Source: Streptomyces sp. NA04227 (GTDB lineage Bacteria > Actinomycetota > Actinomycetes > Streptomycetales > Streptomycetaceae). Taken from it: a DNA stretch of 64,000 nt. This document shows, piece by piece, positions 35,783 to 44,833 of the stretch. Location of the stretch: positions 6,437,001 through 6,501,000 of the forward strand of contig NZ_CP054918.1 of the NCBI RefSeq assembly GCF_013364195.1, in the 5' to 3' direction. The notes under the pieces are model-generated. The model did no database searches. It had not been told where the DNA came from and worked only from the letters and a program-made list of their open reading frames with translations. Position 1 is the first letter of the stretch. Each line of letters begins with the position of its first letter. A program made the position numbers and the translations under genes.

Positions 35783-37906
35783 ATGAGTACGGAGGCGACG
35801 AACCCCGCCACGCCGCCCGCTCCCGAGGCCGGGCCGCAGCGCAGACGCCGGCCCCGTATCGAACTGCGCAGACTGGGCAGGGCCGCACTCCTCGGCAACA
35901 CCGGACGCCACCGGCTGCCGGACGCCATCGGGCACGTGGCCGACGCGCACCGCGCCCACCACCCCGAAGCGGACCTCGAAATCCTGCACCGGGCCTATCT
36001 GCTCGCCGAGTCCTCGCACCGCGGGCAGATGCGCAAGAGCGGCGAGCCGTACATCACGCATCCGCTCGCGGTGACCCTGATCCTCGCCGAACTCGGCGCG
36101 GAGACAACGACGTTGACCGCCTCCCTGCTGCACGACACGGTCGAGGACACCGAGGTGACGCTCGATCAGGTCGGTGCCGAGTTCGGCAGCGAGGTGCGCT
36201 TCCTGGTCGACGGCGTCACCAAGCTGGAGAAGGTCGACTACGGCGCCGCCGCCGAGCCCGAGACCTTCCGCAAGATGCTGGTGGCCACCGGCAACGACGT
36301 CCGCGTCATGTCGATCAAACTCGCCGACCGGCTGCACAACATGCGCACCCTCGGCGTGATGCGCCCCGAGAAGCAGCAGCGCATCGCCAAGGTCACCCGG
36401 GACGTCCTCATCCCGCTCGCCGAACGCCTCGGTGTCCAGGCCCTGAAGACCGAACTGGAGGACCTGGTCTTCGCGATCCTGCACCCAGCCGAGTACGAGG
36501 CGACCCGGACCCTGGTGGCCTCCGGCACCGAACGCGGGCGCGACTCGCTGGCCGAGATGGCCGACCGGACCCGCGGTGTGCTGCGCGAGGCCGGGCTGAG
36601 CGCCGAAGTCCTCGTCAGGCCACGGCACTTCGTCTCCGTGCACCGCGTCCGCCTCAAACGCGGCGAGCTGCGCGGCGCCGACTTCGGACGGCTGCTGATC
36701 CTGGTCGCCGAGGACGCCGACTGCTACGGGGTCCTCGGCGAACTGCACACCTGCTTCACGCCGGTGGTCTCGGAGTTCAAGGACTTCATCGCGGTGCCCA
36801 AGTTCAACCTGTACCAGTCGCTGCACACCGCGGTCGCCCGCGAGGACGGCGAGGTCGCCGAAGTCCTCATCCGTACCCACCAGATGCACAAGGTCGCCGA
36901 GGCCGGTGTGGTCGCGCTCGGCAATCCCTACACGCCCGTCCCCGAGGGCACCGGTGAGCAGCCCGAGCAGCAGGTGCGCGGTCTGACCGAGCGCGCCGAC
37001 CCGACCCGGCCCGGCTGGCTCTCCCGGCTCCTGGACTGGCAGCGGGCCGCACCCGACCCGGACACCTTCTGGTCCACGCTGCGCGACGACCTCGCCCAGG
37101 ACCGCGAGATCACCGTGTTCCGGCCCGACGGCTCCCCGCTCGGCCTGCCCGAGGGCGCGAGCTGCGTGGACGCCGCCTACGCGGCCTACGGGGAGGACGC
37201 GCACGCGTGCATGGGGGCGCGCGTCAACGGGCGGCTCGCCACGCTCGGCACCCGGCTCGTCGACGGGGACATCGTGCAGCTCCTGATGGGGCAGGACCCC
37301 GCCTCCGGCCCGCCCCGCTCCTGGCTGGAGCACGCCCGTACGCCCGCCGCGCGGATCGCCATCGGACGCTGGCTCGCCGCACACCCGGGGCCCGCCCCGG
37401 CCGCCGACAACACCCGGGCGCGCACGCCCGCGCACGCCCATGCGCTGCGCCCCGCACCGGCGGGCGCGGTGGCGGACCGCCCGGGCGCCGGCGTGCGCCT
37501 GGCCGGATGCTGCACCCCGGTGCCGCCCGACACCGTCACCGGCTTCGCGGTACGCGGCAACCATGTCGCCGTGCACCGCGCCGAGTGTCCCGGCGCGACC
37601 CGGATGAAGGCCGAGGGCAGGCCGGAGGTACGGGTGCGCTGGGCCGGGACCTCGCAGTGCCGGGTCACCCTGCACGCGGAGTCCTTCGGGCGGGCGCGGC
37701 TGCTCGCCGACCTCACCGAGGCCATCGCCCTCGCCGGTGCCGCGATCGTCTCGGCCACCGTCGAGCCGCCCACCGAGCAGCGCGTACGGCACACGTACAC
37801 CCTGCAACTGCCCGAGGCCTCACAGTTGCCGCGGCTGATGCGGGCCATGCGGGAGGTTCCGGGCGTGTACGACGTGACGCGGGCGCAGGCCGCGCAGCAC
37901 TCCTGA
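35783..37906 (+). CDS. rshA: RelA/SpoT-family (p)ppGpp hydrolase/synthetase, RshA-like
   Basis: 707 aa second RSH protein of Streptomyces. The HD hydrolase domain is intact: H93 in THPLAV, H117-D118 in LLHDTVED, and D182 in KLADRLHNMRTLG. The synthetase domain (about 270-370) is divergent: the loop reads VRPRHFVSVHRVRLKRG where RelA has Tyr-Ser-Ile-Tyr; Asp300 is retained by gapless alignment, but the following DLVAVR becomes DFGRLL, and EVQIRT becomes EVLIRT. TGS (about 440-500) and ACT (about 620-705) domains are present. Starts at ATG 35783 with GGAGG upstream. Confidence 0.93.
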   Translation: MSTEATNPATPPAPEAGPQRRRRPRIELRRLGRAALLGNTGRHRLPDAIGHVADAHRAHHPEADLEILHRAYLLAESSHRGQMRKSGEPYITHPLAVTLILAELGAETTTLTASLLHDTVEDTEVTLDQVGAEFGSEVRFLVDGVTKLEKVDYGAAAEPETFRKMLVATGNDVRVMSIKLADRLHNMRTLGVMRPEKQQRIAKVTRDVLIPLAERLGVQALKTELEDLVFAILHPAEYEATRTLVASGTERGRDSLAEMADRTRGVLREAGLSAEVLVRPRHFVSVHRVRLKRGELRGADFGRLLILVAEDADCYGVLGELHTCFTPVVSEFKDFIAVPKFNLYQSLHTAVAREDGEVAEVLIRTHQMHKVAEAGVVALGNPYTPVPEGTGEQPEQQVRGLTERADPTRPGWLSRLLDWQRAAPDPDTFWSTLRDDLAQDREITVFRPDGSPLGLPEGASCVDAAYAAYGEDAHACMGARVNGRLATLGTRLVDGDIVQLLMGQDPASGPPRSWLEHARTPAARIAIGRWLAAHPGPAPAADNTRARTPAHAHALRPAPAGAVADRPGAGVRLAGCCTPVPPDTVTGFAVRGNHVAVHRAECPGATRMKAEGRPEVRVRWAGTSQCRVTLHAESFGRARLLADLTEAIALAGAAIVSATVEPPTEQRVRHTYTLQLPEASQLPRLMRAMREVPGVYDVTRAQAAQHS

Positions 37907-38080
37907 GCGCGTGACCTGCGGGAAGGCAGGCGGCCTGCCGCGCGGGGCGCGAGGCGGTGCCCGCACCGGCCCGGCGGCGGCCGACCGGCCCGCGAAACTC
38001 CGGTGACGCGGGGTACGCGAGCGTGCGAACATCGTGGGGCGAACGCGGCGGGGACCGGCTGTCCGGCCTGTGGCGGGCCG

Positions 38081-38108
38081 GGGAATCTCCCGGGCGCCCC
38101 GTACGTTG
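38081..38108 (+). promoter_or_regulatory. SigR-type (thiol-oxidative stress) promoter of hflX
   Basis: GGGAAT (38081-38086), exactly 18 nt, then GTTG (38105-38108): the exact Streptomyces SigR consensus GGGAAT-N18-GTTG. It would start transcription about 50 nt before hflX. Confidence 0.7.
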
Positions 38109-38164
38109 TTCCCCACAGCGGGTGAAGTCCGTCCCGCTTCCCGGACCCTCGACGTAAGGACCCA

Positions 38165-39670
38165 ATGACCTCCTCTTCTTCCCTTCCCCAGGCCGCACGG
38201 AGCGCTGCTCAGAAGTACGCTGAAGGACTCGCCAAGGACCTTCGGGCCGATGCCCTGATGGAAGAGGACGTCGCCTGGAGCCACGAGATCGACACGGACC
38301 GGGACGGCGACCAGTTCGACCGCTCGGACCGTGCGGCCCTGCGTCGTGTCGCGGGGCTGTCCACCGAACTCGAGGACGTCACCGAGGTCGAGTACCGCCA
38401 GCTCCGTCTCGAGCGCGTGGTACTCGTCGGGGTGTGGACCTCCGGCACGGTGAACGACGCCGAGAACTCCCTCGCGGAGCTCGCCGCCCTCGCCGAGACC
38501 GCCGGAGCCGTCGTGCTCGACGGTGTGATCCAGCGCCGGGACAAGCCCGACGCGGCCACGTACATCGGTTCCGGCAAGGCCCGTGAACTGCTCGACATCG
38601 TGCTGGAAACGGGCGCGGACACCGTCATCTGCGACGGTGAACTCTCCCCGGGCCAGCTGATCCACCTCGAGGACGTCGTCAAGGTCAAGGTCATCGACCG
38701 TACGGCGCTGATCCTCGACATCTTCGCCCAGCACGCCAAGTCCCGTGAGGGCAAGGCGCAGGTGGCGCTCGCACAGATGCAGTACATGCTGCCGAGGCTG
38801 CGCGGCTGGGGTCAGTCCCTGTCGCGGCAGATGGGCGGCGGCAAGGGCGGCGGGCTCGCCACCCGTGGTCCCGGTGAGACCAAGATCGAGACCGACCGGC
38901 GGCGGATTCGCGAGAAGATGGCGAAGATGCGCCGGGAGATCGCGGACATGAAGACCGGCCGCGAGATCAAGCGCCAGGAGCGGCGCCGCAACAAGGTGCC
39001 CTCGGTGGCCATCGCCGGGTACACCAACGCGGGCAAGTCCTCGCTCCTGAACCGGCTCACCGGCGCGGGTGTACTGGTGGAGAACGCCCTGTTCGCCACC
39101 CTCGACCCGACCGTGCGCCGGGCCGAGACCCCGAGCGGCCGCCTCTACACGCTGGCGGACACCGTCGGCTTCGTCCGGCACCTGCCGCACCACCTGGTCG
39201 AGGCGTTCCGCTCGACCATGGAGGAGGTCGGCGACAGCGATCTGATCCTGCATGTGGTGGACGGTTCGCACCCGGCCCCGGAGGAGCAGCTCGCCGCCGT
39301 CCGCGAGGTCGTCCGCGAGGTGGGCGCCACCTCGGTGCCCGAGATCGTGGTGATCAACAAGGCCGACGCCGCCGATCCGCTCACCCTGCAGCGGCTGATG
39401 CGCGTCGAGAAGCGGGCCATCGCCGTCTCGGCCCGTACCGGCCAGGGCATCGAGGAACTGCTCGAGCTGATCGACGCCGAACTGCCGCGGCCCGAGGTCG
39501 AGGTGACGGCCTTGGTGCCGTACGCGCTGGGCCGCCTGGTGGCCCGTGCGCACACCGACGGCGAGGTGATCTCCGAGGAGCACACCCCAGAAGGCACCCT
39601 GCTCAAGGCGCGGGTGCACGAGGAACTCGCCGCGGAACTCGCCCCGTACGCCCCCGCGGCCACGGGCTGA
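38165..39670 (+). CDS. hflX: Ribosome-associated GTPase HflX
   Basis: 501 aa GTPase that splits or rescues stalled ribosomes. N-terminal HflX domain, GYIGSGK-like ATYIGSGKA (131-139), glycine-rich loop GGGKGGG (224-230), G1 GYTNAGKS (285-292), G3 DTVGF (332-336), G4 NKAD near 395. Start ATG with AAGGA six nt upstream. Likely induced by disulfide/thiol stress through the SigR-type promoter. Confidence 0.96.
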   Translation: MTSSSSLPQAARSAAQKYAEGLAKDLRADALMEEDVAWSHEIDTDRDGDQFDRSDRAALRRVAGLSTELEDVTEVEYRQLRLERVVLVGVWTSGTVNDAENSLAELAALAETAGAVVLDGVIQRRDKPDAATYIGSGKARELLDIVLETGADTVICDGELSPGQLIHLEDVVKVKVIDRTALILDIFAQHAKSREGKAQVALAQMQYMLPRLRGWGQSLSRQMGGGKGGGLATRGPGETKIETDRRRIREKMAKMRREIADMKTGREIKRQERRRNKVPSVAIAGYTNAGKSSLLNRLTGAGVLVENALFATLDPTVRRAETPSGRLYTLADTVGFVRHLPHHLVEAFRSTMEEVGDSDLILHVVDGSHPAPEEQLAAVREVVREVGATSVPEIVVINKADAADPLTLQRLMRVEKRAIAVSARTGQGIEELLELIDAELPRPEVEVTALVPYALGRLVARAHTDGEVISEEHTPEGTLLKARVHEELAAELAPYAPAATG

Positions 39671-39678
39671 CGCGACAC

Positions 39679-39718
39679 CCGAAGGCCCCGACGGAGCACG
39701 CTCCGCCGGGGCCTTCGG
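39679..39718. terminator. Strong terminator hairpin after hflX
   Basis: Stem CCGAAGGCCCCG / CGGGGCCTTCGG with an inner CGGAGC / GCTCCG pairing. It also serves the convergent GH35 gene. Confidence 0.85.
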
Positions 39719-39767
39719 CATGTCAGGGACCGCTGGCCTGACTTGCTGACCGCTGGCCGAGGACCCC

Positions 39768-41615
39768 TCAGCCCAGGTCCGGGTCCTCCCTGATCTCGAT
39801 CTCCTTGCCGGTCCGCTCCCACTCCATGACGACGAGTTCATTGGAGCCGCGGCGCCACAGACGGCCCGGGGCGTACAGGGTGACCTGCGGGCCCCGGTCC
39901 GAGTACCGGCCGAGGGAGAAGCCGTTGAGCCAGAGCATGCCGTGGCCCCAGCCGGGCAGTGCCAGGAAGGCGTCGGCCGGGGTGCCCACGTCGACGGTCG
40001 CCCGATGGAAGGCGGGTGCGGTCGCCGACCCTCCGGGCTTGAACCGCAGGACGCTCAGGTCCTCCAGCGGCATGCCGCGGTTCTCCCAGCCGAACAGGGC
40101 CTGCGGGCCGAACATGACCTGGCCGCTGATGCCCTTGGGGTCGACGATCTCCTGCCCGTAGTTGACCCGGCCAGTGGCTTCCACCAGGAGGTCCAGGGTG
40201 CGGGACTCGCCCTCGACGGCGAACTCCACGCCCGTGTCGGGCTTGGTGCGGTCCAGAGTGCCGAGCAGCTTTCCGTCGCTGAACACCAGCGCACGGTCCC
40301 CGAGCCCGGTCACCTTGAGCTGCTGTTTGCCGAGCGGCCCGCGCACCGTGGTGCGGTAGTGGACCACGCCGTAGGGCTGTCCCAGCTTCTCCATGGGCAG
40401 CGGCGCTGCGCTGCGTACGGGCTTGCCGAGCCGGTCCAGGGAGTCGAGCAGGCTCACCGAGGCGGTGGTGGTGACCTTGCCCGCGGGCTGGTGCGGCGGG
40501 TCGGCGGGCAGCGGCCCGGGCGGCAACGAGCCGTACTCGCCGAGGACTTCGCGGATGCGGTGGAACTTCTCGGTGAGGCGGCCGGACTCGGAGATCGGTG
40601 CGTCGTAGTCGTAACTGGTGATCGTGGCCTTGTAGTTGGTACCCGTGCGATTGGCTCCGGCCCACCAGCCGAAGTTGGTGCCGCCCACGGCCATGTACAG
40701 GCAGACCGAGCCGCCCGCCTCGAGTATCTTGCGGACGTTGCCCGCGGTGGTGACGGGGTCGGTGGTGTTGTGCTTCCCGCCCCATTGGTCGAACCAGCCG
40801 TCCCAGAACTCGGTGCAGAACAGGGGGCCTTCGGGCTGGTAGGCGCGCAGGGCGGCGAAGGGTTCGGCGGGGTCGCCCGCGAAGTTGACGGTGGCGAGCT
40901 CGTCCGGCAGGTTGCCGCCGCGCAGCATGTAGTCGGCCGGGCCGTTGCTGCAGAACAGCAGGCTGTCCACGCCGAGCCCGCGCATCCGCTTCTTGAGGTG
41001 CTCCAGGTGGTCCCGGTCGTTGCCGAAGCTGCCGTACTCGTTCTCCACCTGCATGGCGATGATCGGGCCGCCCTTGGTGGCCTGGAGTCCGGTCAGCTGG
41101 GGCAGCAGCTCGCCGAACCAGGTGTCCACGGCGCGCTGGTAGGCGGGATCCGCGCAGCGCAGCGCGATGTCGCGGTCCTCCAGGAGCCAGGCGGGCAGTC
41201 CGCCGAAGTCCCATTCGGCGCAGATGTAGGGGCCCGGCCGCACGATGACCTTCAGCCCCTCCTCACCTGCCATCTCCACGAAGCGGACGAGGTCGCGCCA
41301 GTCGCGGAAGTCGGGCTTGTCGGTGCGCCGGGGCTGGTGGAAGTTCCACGCCACGTACGTCTCAAGGGTGTTGAGCCCCAGGTGGCGCATGCGTTGCATC
41401 CGGTCGCGCCAGTCGTCCGGATGGGTACGGAAGTAGTGGAAGGCGCCCGCCAGAATGCGGAACGGCTTGCCGTCCAGCAGGAACTCGTTTCCCCGGACCG
41501 TCAGGCCCGCGGGGTTGTCGGCCTCGGCGGCCACGGACCGGCCCGCACCCAAGGTGACGGCCGCGGCCCCGACGCCCGCGGCCCCAAGAAATCCTCTTCG
41601 GCTGAACTCGCTCAC
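39768..41615 (-). CDS. Secreted beta-galactosidase, glycoside hydrolase family 35
   Basis: 615 aa. Tat signal FSRRGFLGAAGVGAAAV (about 4-20) is revealed by starting at the GTG at 41615, which has AAAGG eight nt upstream; a longer reading from 41813 lacks support. The catalytic barrel starts FRILAGAFHYFR; acid/base E193 in QVENEYG and nucleophile E269 in CTEFWDGW. C-terminal jelly-roll domains follow. It acts outside the cell on galactosides. No dedicated transporter or regulator is adjacent. Confidence 0.92.
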   Translation of the reverse strand: MSEFSRRGFLGAAGVGAAAVTLGAGRSVAAEADNPAGLTVRGNEFLLDGKPFRILAGAFHYFRTHPDDWRDRMQRMRHLGLNTLETYVAWNFHQPRRTDKPDFRDWRDLVRFVEMAGEEGLKVIVRPGPYICAEWDFGGLPAWLLEDRDIALRCADPAYQRAVDTWFGELLPQLTGLQATKGGPIIAMQVENEYGSFGNDRDHLEHLKKRMRGLGVDSLLFCSNGPADYMLRGGNLPDELATVNFAGDPAEPFAALRAYQPEGPLFCTEFWDGWFDQWGGKHNTTDPVTTAGNVRKILEAGGSVCLYMAVGGTNFGWWAGANRTGTNYKATITSYDYDAPISESGRLTEKFHRIREVLGEYGSLPPGPLPADPPHQPAGKVTTTASVSLLDSLDRLGKPVRSAAPLPMEKLGQPYGVVHYRTTVRGPLGKQQLKVTGLGDRALVFSDGKLLGTLDRTKPDTGVEFAVEGESRTLDLLVEATGRVNYGQEIVDPKGISGQVMFGPQALFGWENRGMPLEDLSVLRFKPGGSATAPAFHRATVDVGTPADAFLALPGWGHGMLWLNGFSLGRYSDRGPQVTLYAPGRLWRRGSNELVVMEWERTGKEIEIREDPDLG

Positions 41616-41818
41616 GGCAGCATCCTTTCGGCTCGGTCCACGGAGCATGTGTCTCCGCGATTGGATGTGTTGAGAAAAGTCAAAGCCTGGGGAAGTCTGT
41701 GGGTGCGCCCGTCGTTCCTCAAGATGTTTGCGTAAACTCGTTGGAAAGTTGGGAGACTTGAGATGTGGCGGCCTCCGCGCGCGGTGCGCACGGCAAGCAC
41801 GACGACGTGACACAAGGA

Positions 41819-41860
41819 CGGCGGCCCGCCCTCCCGGAATCCCGGGGGAGCGGGCCGCCG
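41819..41860. terminator. Terminator hairpin after the first protease gene
   Basis: Arms CGGCGGCCCGC and GCGGGCCGCCG with inner CTCCCGG / CCGGGGGAG pairing, just downstream of the minus-strand protease gene. Confidence 0.8.
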
Positions 41861-41888
41861 CCCGAACTGCCCTGTGTTACCGCGTCGG

Positions 41889-43088
41889 TTACCGCGAGCC
41901 GTACTTCTCGCTCACCAGGTTGAACACGTCCTGCGCGCCCTGTCCGAGCTGCGGACCGGCCAGCCAGGTGCTGTCCGCCGGGCCCATCGAGGTGTTGGAG
42001 ACCAGCTTGGTCTTGTCACCGACCACCCGGAACCAGCCGCCGCCGGAGGAGCCACCGGTCATGGTGCAACCGATGCGGTACATCGTCGGCAGCGCGGCGC
42101 CGATCGACAGGTTGCCGGGCCGGTCGAGGCACTTGTGCATGATCTCGCCGTCGTACGGCGGGGCGGCCGGGTAGCCCCAGGCGCCCATGGTGCCGACCTC
42201 GCGGGCGTCCGGCACGGTGAAGTCGACGTCGAGCGCGTTGCCGACGGTCTCCTCCAGGGACTTGCCGCCCTGCTCCGGCTGGACGTGCATCACGGCGTAG
42301 TCGTACGCGAAGGCGTCCGAGCCGGAGTGCGAGCCGTTCGCGATCCACTCGTTGGAGGTGGCGACCCAGTCGGCCCAGTACTGGCCGTAGGGCTGCACCT
42401 CCTGGCGGGTGGCGTTGTCGCGGGCCGCGCCCTGCTTGCCGTTGTCGTTGTACGAGGGCACGAAGGCGATGTTGCGGTACCAGCCGCCCTCCTGGCCCGC
42501 GTGCACGCAGTGGCCGGCGGTCCACACCAGGTTGGACTTGCCCGGGTTGCGCGGGTCCTTCACGACCGTGCCGGAGCAGACCATCGGGCCCTCGGGGGCG
42601 TCGAAGAAGATCTTGCCGACCGGGGCCGCGTGGTTGTGGTACGGGGTCTTCTCGCGCTGGGCCTGCTTCGGCTCCGGGTCCGGGTCGCTGTAACCGCCGT
42701 CGTCGTAGGAGCTCTTGGCGCCGAGCGTGACGCCCGGGTCCTTCGCCTCCTTCATCCGCTCGGGCTTCCACAGGCCGTCGATGACCGGGTTGACGAAGTC
42801 CTTCGCCTCGCGCAGCCACTTGTCCTTGCCGAAGTCCTTCCAGCCGCCTTCGGCCCACTTGTCGGCGTCGATGCCGTGGTCCTTGAGCTTGTCCTTCAGG
42901 TCGCCGGGCAGCTCGACCTTGCCGCCCTCGTCCGCGCCCTGGGAGGAGTCGGCGGCGGGCTTGTCGGCGGCAGAGTCCTCGTCGCCGCCGCCACAACCGG
43001 TCGCGGTGAGCGCCAGGGCGGCGACCAGCCCGGTGGCGGCGACGGTCAGACGCCGCGCCCTGGAGAAGGGCGGTCGAATGGAACGCAT
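41889..43088 (-). CDS. Trypsin-like serine protease lipoprotein, paralogue A
   Basis: 399 aa. Lipobox Cys32 (LTATGC-GGG), an acidic linker, then a conserved pre-domain (about 57-115: DKLKDHGIDADKW, FGKDKWLREAKDFVNPVI) and a chymotrypsin-fold peptidase with H193 in TAGHCVHAG, D263 in YDYAVMHV and S348 in GGSSGGGW. Two cysteine pairs are plausible. It is surface-anchored and likely a V8/trypsin-type peptidase or zymogen whose pre-domain gates activity. The start ATG at 43088 matches the paralogue N-terminus MRSIRP. Confidence 0.9.
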   Translation of the reverse strand: MRSIRPPFSRARRLTVAATGLVAALALTATGCGGGDEDSAADKPAADSSQGADEGGKVELPGDLKDKLKDHGIDADKWAEGGWKDFGKDKWLREAKDFVNPVIDGLWKPERMKEAKDPGVTLGAKSSYDDGGYSDPDPEPKQAQREKTPYHNHAAPVGKIFFDAPEGPMVCSGTVVKDPRNPGKSNLVWTAGHCVHAGQEGGWYRNIAFVPSYNDNGKQGAARDNATRQEVQPYGQYWADWVATSNEWIANGSHSGSDAFAYDYAVMHVQPEQGGKSLEETVGNALDVDFTVPDAREVGTMGAWGYPAAPPYDGEIMHKCLDRPGNLSIGAALPTMYRIGCTMTGGSSGGGWFRVVGDKTKLVSNTSMGPADSTWLAGPQLGQGAQDVFNLVSEKYGSR

Positions 43089-43207
43089 GGTGCGTAAACC
43101 CCCGTGAGTACTTATGTGTGTCATGTGCTTGTCATGGCGTGGCCTGAATCTGTCCCCGGCCGCACGCCCAAGGCCCACCACTATGCCGGGCCAATCGCGG
43201 GTGAACA

Positions 43208-43249
43208 GCGGCGGGGTGGTGAAGATCCTGCAGGTAACCACCCCGCCGC
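43208..43249. terminator. Terminator hairpin after the second protease gene
   Basis: Perfect 13-bp stem GCGGCGGGGTGGT / ACCACCCCGCCGC with a 16-nt loop. Confidence 0.85.
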
Positions 43250-43323
43250 GGTTTACCGGCCGCTCGCGTCGCCCGGATCGACCGGGTCTCGCGAGCAGGC
43301 CGTCAAACCGTGTCCGGATATGC

Positions 43324-44541
43324 CTACTTGGCGAACTTCTCGCTCACCGCGTTGTACACACCCTCGGCCTCCTTGCCCAGGCGAGGACCAGCCAGCCAGC
43401 CCGAAGTGATCGGGCCGATGGAGGTGTTGGAGACCAGCGCGGGCTTGCCGTCGCTGCCGTTCGCGATCCAGCCACCACCGGAGGAGCCACCGGTCATGGT
43501 GCAGCCGATGCGGTACATCGTCGGCTGGTCCTGGGTCAGCGACAGACGGCCCGGCTTGTCCGCGCACTGGAACAGCTTCTGACCGTCGTACGGCGGCGCC
43601 GCCGGGTAGCCCTTGGCCGTCATCTGCTCCAGCTTGGGCACCGCGGGCGCGTTGAAGTCGACCGACACGGCCGAACCGACCGTCTCCTCGAGGGACTTGC
43701 CCTCCTTGCCCTTCTCCGGCGTCACGTGGATCACCGCGAAGTCGTACGGCGCGCCGGCGCCGCCCTCGGCCGCACCCTGCTCGATCCACTGGTCGGAGGT
43801 CTGCGCCCAGTCACCCCACCAGACACCGTACGGAGCGATCTCCTCGCGGGTGGCCTGCTCCAGCTCGGAGGTCGGCTTCGCGTCGTTGTTGTACGAGGGC
43901 ACGAAGGCGATGTTGCGGTACCAGCCGCCCTCCTTGCCCGCGTGCACACAGTGGCCCGCGGTCCACACCAGGTTGGACTTGCCGGGGTGCGCCGGGTCCT
44001 TGACCACGGTGGCCGAGCAGACCATCGAGCCCTTGGGGCTGTCGAACAGCAGCTTTCCGGCCTCCGGCGCCTTGCCGTGGTACGGCGCGCCGATCGCCTC
44101 GGCCTTGACCGGCTCCGGGGTCGGGTCGGTCACGCCCTGGTCGCCGGAGACGTCGCTGTCGTCGACGCCCTTGTCCGGCGGGTTGGCGTCACGCATCCGG
44201 TCCGGGTCCCACAGGTCCTCGATGATCGGGTTGACGAAGTCCTGGGCCTCGCGCAGCCACTTGTCCTTGTCCCAGTTCTTCCAGTCGCCGTTCTTCCAGG
44301 AGTCCAGGTCGATCCCGTGCTCCTTGAGGCGGTCGCGCACGTCGTCGATGCCGACGCCGTCGTCCGTGCCGTGACCCGGGTCCGTGTTGGTGGGCGAGGA
44401 GTCGCCGCCCGCGTTGTCGTCCTCGGGCCCGCAGGCGGTGGCGGTCAGCGCAAGTGCCGCAGCCAGAGCCAGAGTTGCCGCTGTTCTGCGGCGCGCGGCA
44501 CCGGACCGGCGCACGGCGGAGTACGGACGTATGGATCGCAT
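43324..44541 (-). CDS. Trypsin-like serine protease lipoprotein, paralogue B
   Basis: 405 aa tandem paralogue of the downstream gene. The same MRSIRP start and a lipobox (LTATAC-GPE), with the pre-domain sequences LKEHGIDLDSWKNGDWKNW and KDKWLREAQDFVNPII. Catalytic His in TAGHCVHAG, Asp in YDFAVIHV, Ser in GGSSGGGW. GGGGGA precedes the ATG at 44541. The acidic linker differs strongly from the paralogue, while the catalytic core is nearly identical, indicating duplication followed by divergence of the surface-exposed stalk. Confidence 0.9.
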   Translation of the reverse strand: MRSIRPYSAVRRSGAARRRTAATLALAAALALTATACGPEDDNAGGDSSPTNTDPGHGTDDGVGIDDVRDRLKEHGIDLDSWKNGDWKNWDKDKWLREAQDFVNPIIEDLWDPDRMRDANPPDKGVDDSDVSGDQGVTDPTPEPVKAEAIGAPYHGKAPEAGKLLFDSPKGSMVCSATVVKDPAHPGKSNLVWTAGHCVHAGKEGGWYRNIAFVPSYNNDAKPTSELEQATREEIAPYGVWWGDWAQTSDQWIEQGAAEGGAGAPYDFAVIHVTPEKGKEGKSLEETVGSAVSVDFNAPAVPKLEQMTAKGYPAAPPYDGQKLFQCADKPGRLSLTQDQPTMYRIGCTMTGGSSGGGWIANGSDGKPALVSNTSIGPITSGWLAGPRLGKEAEGVYNAVSEKFAK

Positions 44542-44833
44542 GGAGTGTCCCCCTGGGCTGAGATGTAACGCACCGCCGCCGGGTCCGACCGGCCGATTCC
44601 GGCCGTGCGCCCTGCGGCGTCGTGCTGCTGAACGGCTGCCCACACTATGCCGAGGCCGTACGTGACTTCGCACGGGACGGCAACGGTTCGGATACAGGCT
44701 GTCCAAGCAGGCAACCATGCGTGAATATGCCGATTTGGCGCCGTATGCCGGCTCATGGCTCTGGAGTCGGAGCAGCACGCCGGGGAGCCGGTGCCAAGGC
44801 GATTCCCGGGCGAGTACGAGCCGCTGTGAACCC

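Noticed and set aside
35783..37906. Loss of the catalytic aspartate in the RshA synthetase domain
   Set aside because: Gapless alignment from the DCY motif places Asp300 at the catalytic position; only surrounding residues are altered.
37957..38157. Small plus-strand frame upstream of hflX
   Set aside because: Low-complexity composition, no ribosome site, and it overlaps the SigR promoter.
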